DNA of 5,134 nucleotides from Candidatus Limivicinus faecipullorum (GTDB lineage: Bacteria > Bacillota > Clostridia > Oscillospirales > Oscillospiraceae), in contig DVHY01000047.1 of NCBI GenBank assembly GCA_018711755.1, positions 1-5,134 of the forward strand, written 5' to 3'. Under the pieces are notes generated by a model that saw only the letters and a program-made list of their open reading frames with translations, had not been told where the DNA came from and searched no databases. The position numbers and the translations under genes are program-made. Of the stretch, positions 5,117 through 5,134 are shown piece after piece (position 1 is the stretch's first letter; every line of letters starts with the position of its first letter).

Positions 5117-5134
5117 GCCCTGTCTTTCTTTCAA

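Noticed and set aside
1..5134. tRNA, rRNA, CRISPR array, transposase or integrase, attachment site
   Set aside because: I looked in the intergenic stretches and saw no cloverleaf, no regularly spaced repeats, and no mobile-element protein motifs in any of the credible reading frames.

Overview
The window looks like chromosome from an anaerobic, GC-rich member of the Clostridia (an Oscillospiraceae-like gut Firmicute is my best guess). The reasons are strong AGGAGG-type ribosome binding sites, sigma-A-type promoters, an sdpRI-type pair, a lipoprotein with degenerate S-layer-homology motifs, and an exported protein with many cysteines. The taxonomic guess is inference; there is no rRNA or other marker here.

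Layout. (1) 2-76, plus strand: the last 24 codons of an unidentified gene. Its stop codon touches the ribosome binding site of the next gene. (2) 96-2339, plus: a 747-residue lipoprotein with three SLH-like motifs followed by a GH5 (cellulase-family) barrel. The barrel is interrupted between strands 6 and 7 by a roughly 140-residue beta-rich insert. (3) 2340-2525: an intergenic stretch with several small inverted repeats and a strong GC-rich hairpin that probably terminates transcription from both sides. (4) 3456 down to 2526, minus: a two-gene operon, an SdpR-type ArsR repressor and an SdpI-type membrane protein, overlapping by 8 bases. It has a near-consensus promoter and a perfect 23-bp palindrome over the predicted transcription start. 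(5) 3636-4931, plus, divergent from the operon with its own near-consensus promoter: a 431-residue cation:proton antiporter of the CPA2 type with an Asp-Asp pair. (6) 4932-5134: a non-coding tail with a 13-bp hairpin of bidirectional-terminator form, an overlapping promoter-like match, and a cre/LacI-type operator-like palindrome near the window edge.

How the genes fit together. The GH5 lipoprotein is probably a cell-surface glycan hydrolase transcribed with the gene before it. The sdpRI pair is probably self-regulating: SdpR represses the operon, and by analogy with Bacillus subtilis SdpI holds SdpR at the membrane when it senses a membrane insult. No sdpABC toxin genes are in the window. 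The antiporter is a separate transcription unit for ion and pH homeostasis.

Nothing here is clearly a new multi-gene system. The best leads are the insert inside the GH5 barrel, the operator layout of the orphan sdpRI operon, the unusual ATA codon preference of the antiporter gene, and the regulatory-looking tail at the right edge.
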